Of a DNA stretch of 64,000 bases, positions 63,922 to 64,000 are shown piece by piece. Position numbers and translations under genes: made by a program. The stretch is from Ascidia mentula. Its lineage: Eukaryota > Chordata > Ascidiacea > Phlebobranchia > Ascidiidae. The notes beneath the pieces are model-generated. The model saw only the letters and a list, made by a program, of their open reading frames with translations, had not been told where the DNA came from and searched no databases. Every line of letters begins with the position of its first letter. Position 1 is the first letter of the stretch. The stretch spans positions 7,938,501 through 8,002,500 of the forward strand of contig OX387200.1 of assembly GCA_947561715.1 (NCBI GenBank), read 5' to 3'.

Positions 63922-64000
63922 GTACGTTATTCACGCAGCATGTTTTAATCAACCGAATGTTCGACAAGTCATTCATGCGCATGTATAGCGCTATACAAAC

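Overview
The window looks like a compact, AT-rich chordate genome, most likely an ascidian tunicate. This is an inference: there are animal multi-exon genes with GT-AG introns mostly of 60-800 bp, about one gene per 5 kb, no vertebrate-type repeats, and proteins that match vertebrate families in full domain order but at modest identity. I joined the exons by hand from splice-site phase and family similarity. All homology statements come from memory of the families, not from searches.

Layout. 1-2.2 kb (-): 3'-incomplete novel secreted protein. 3.0-5.4 kb (+): CSTPP1 (C11orf49). 5.7-8.9 kb (-): WFIKKN, with WAP, Kazal, Ig, two Kunitz and netrin domains. 9.3-10.8 kb (+): small unrecognised gene. 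10.8-16.8 kb: no host gene found; contains two broken Penelope-like elements, a 21-bp tandem repeat and a tRNA-derived SINE. 16.8-17.8 kb (+): intronless farnesyl diphosphate synthase. 18.3-20.3 kb (-): four-TM protein with a PPPY tail. 20.8-23.8 kb (-): WDR13. 24.3-25.4 kb (-): TMED6-like p24 protein. 26.3-28.3 kb (+) and 38.4-40.2 kb (+): two intronless tandem-SH2 (SYK/ZAP-70 type) kinases. 32.1-36.0 kb (+), between them: a divergent heparan sulfate 3-O-sulfotransferase. 41.3-55.6 kb (-): a 30-exon PIK3R5 (p101)-type PI3K-gamma regulatory subunit. 59.6 kb to the right edge (+): VWA7-like secreted protein, 3'-incomplete.

How the genes fit together. Two SYK-type kinases and a p101-type subunit lie within 30 kb. 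In vertebrates these act in the same leukocyte receptor pathways (ITAM receptor to SYK; GPCR/G-beta-gamma to PI3K-gamma), so this may be an innate immune signalling neighbourhood; co-regulation is not shown. Several neighbours are head to head (novel gene/CSTPP1, WFIKKN/9.3-kb gene, TMED6/SYK-A).

Points worth following: a near-complete hammerhead ribozyme fold at 30.5 kb, with related motifs next to the Penelope-like elements; loss of several PAPS-contact residues in the sulfotransferase; a Ser in place of a chain-length-determining aromatic residue in the FPP synthase; and two small unrecognised genes.
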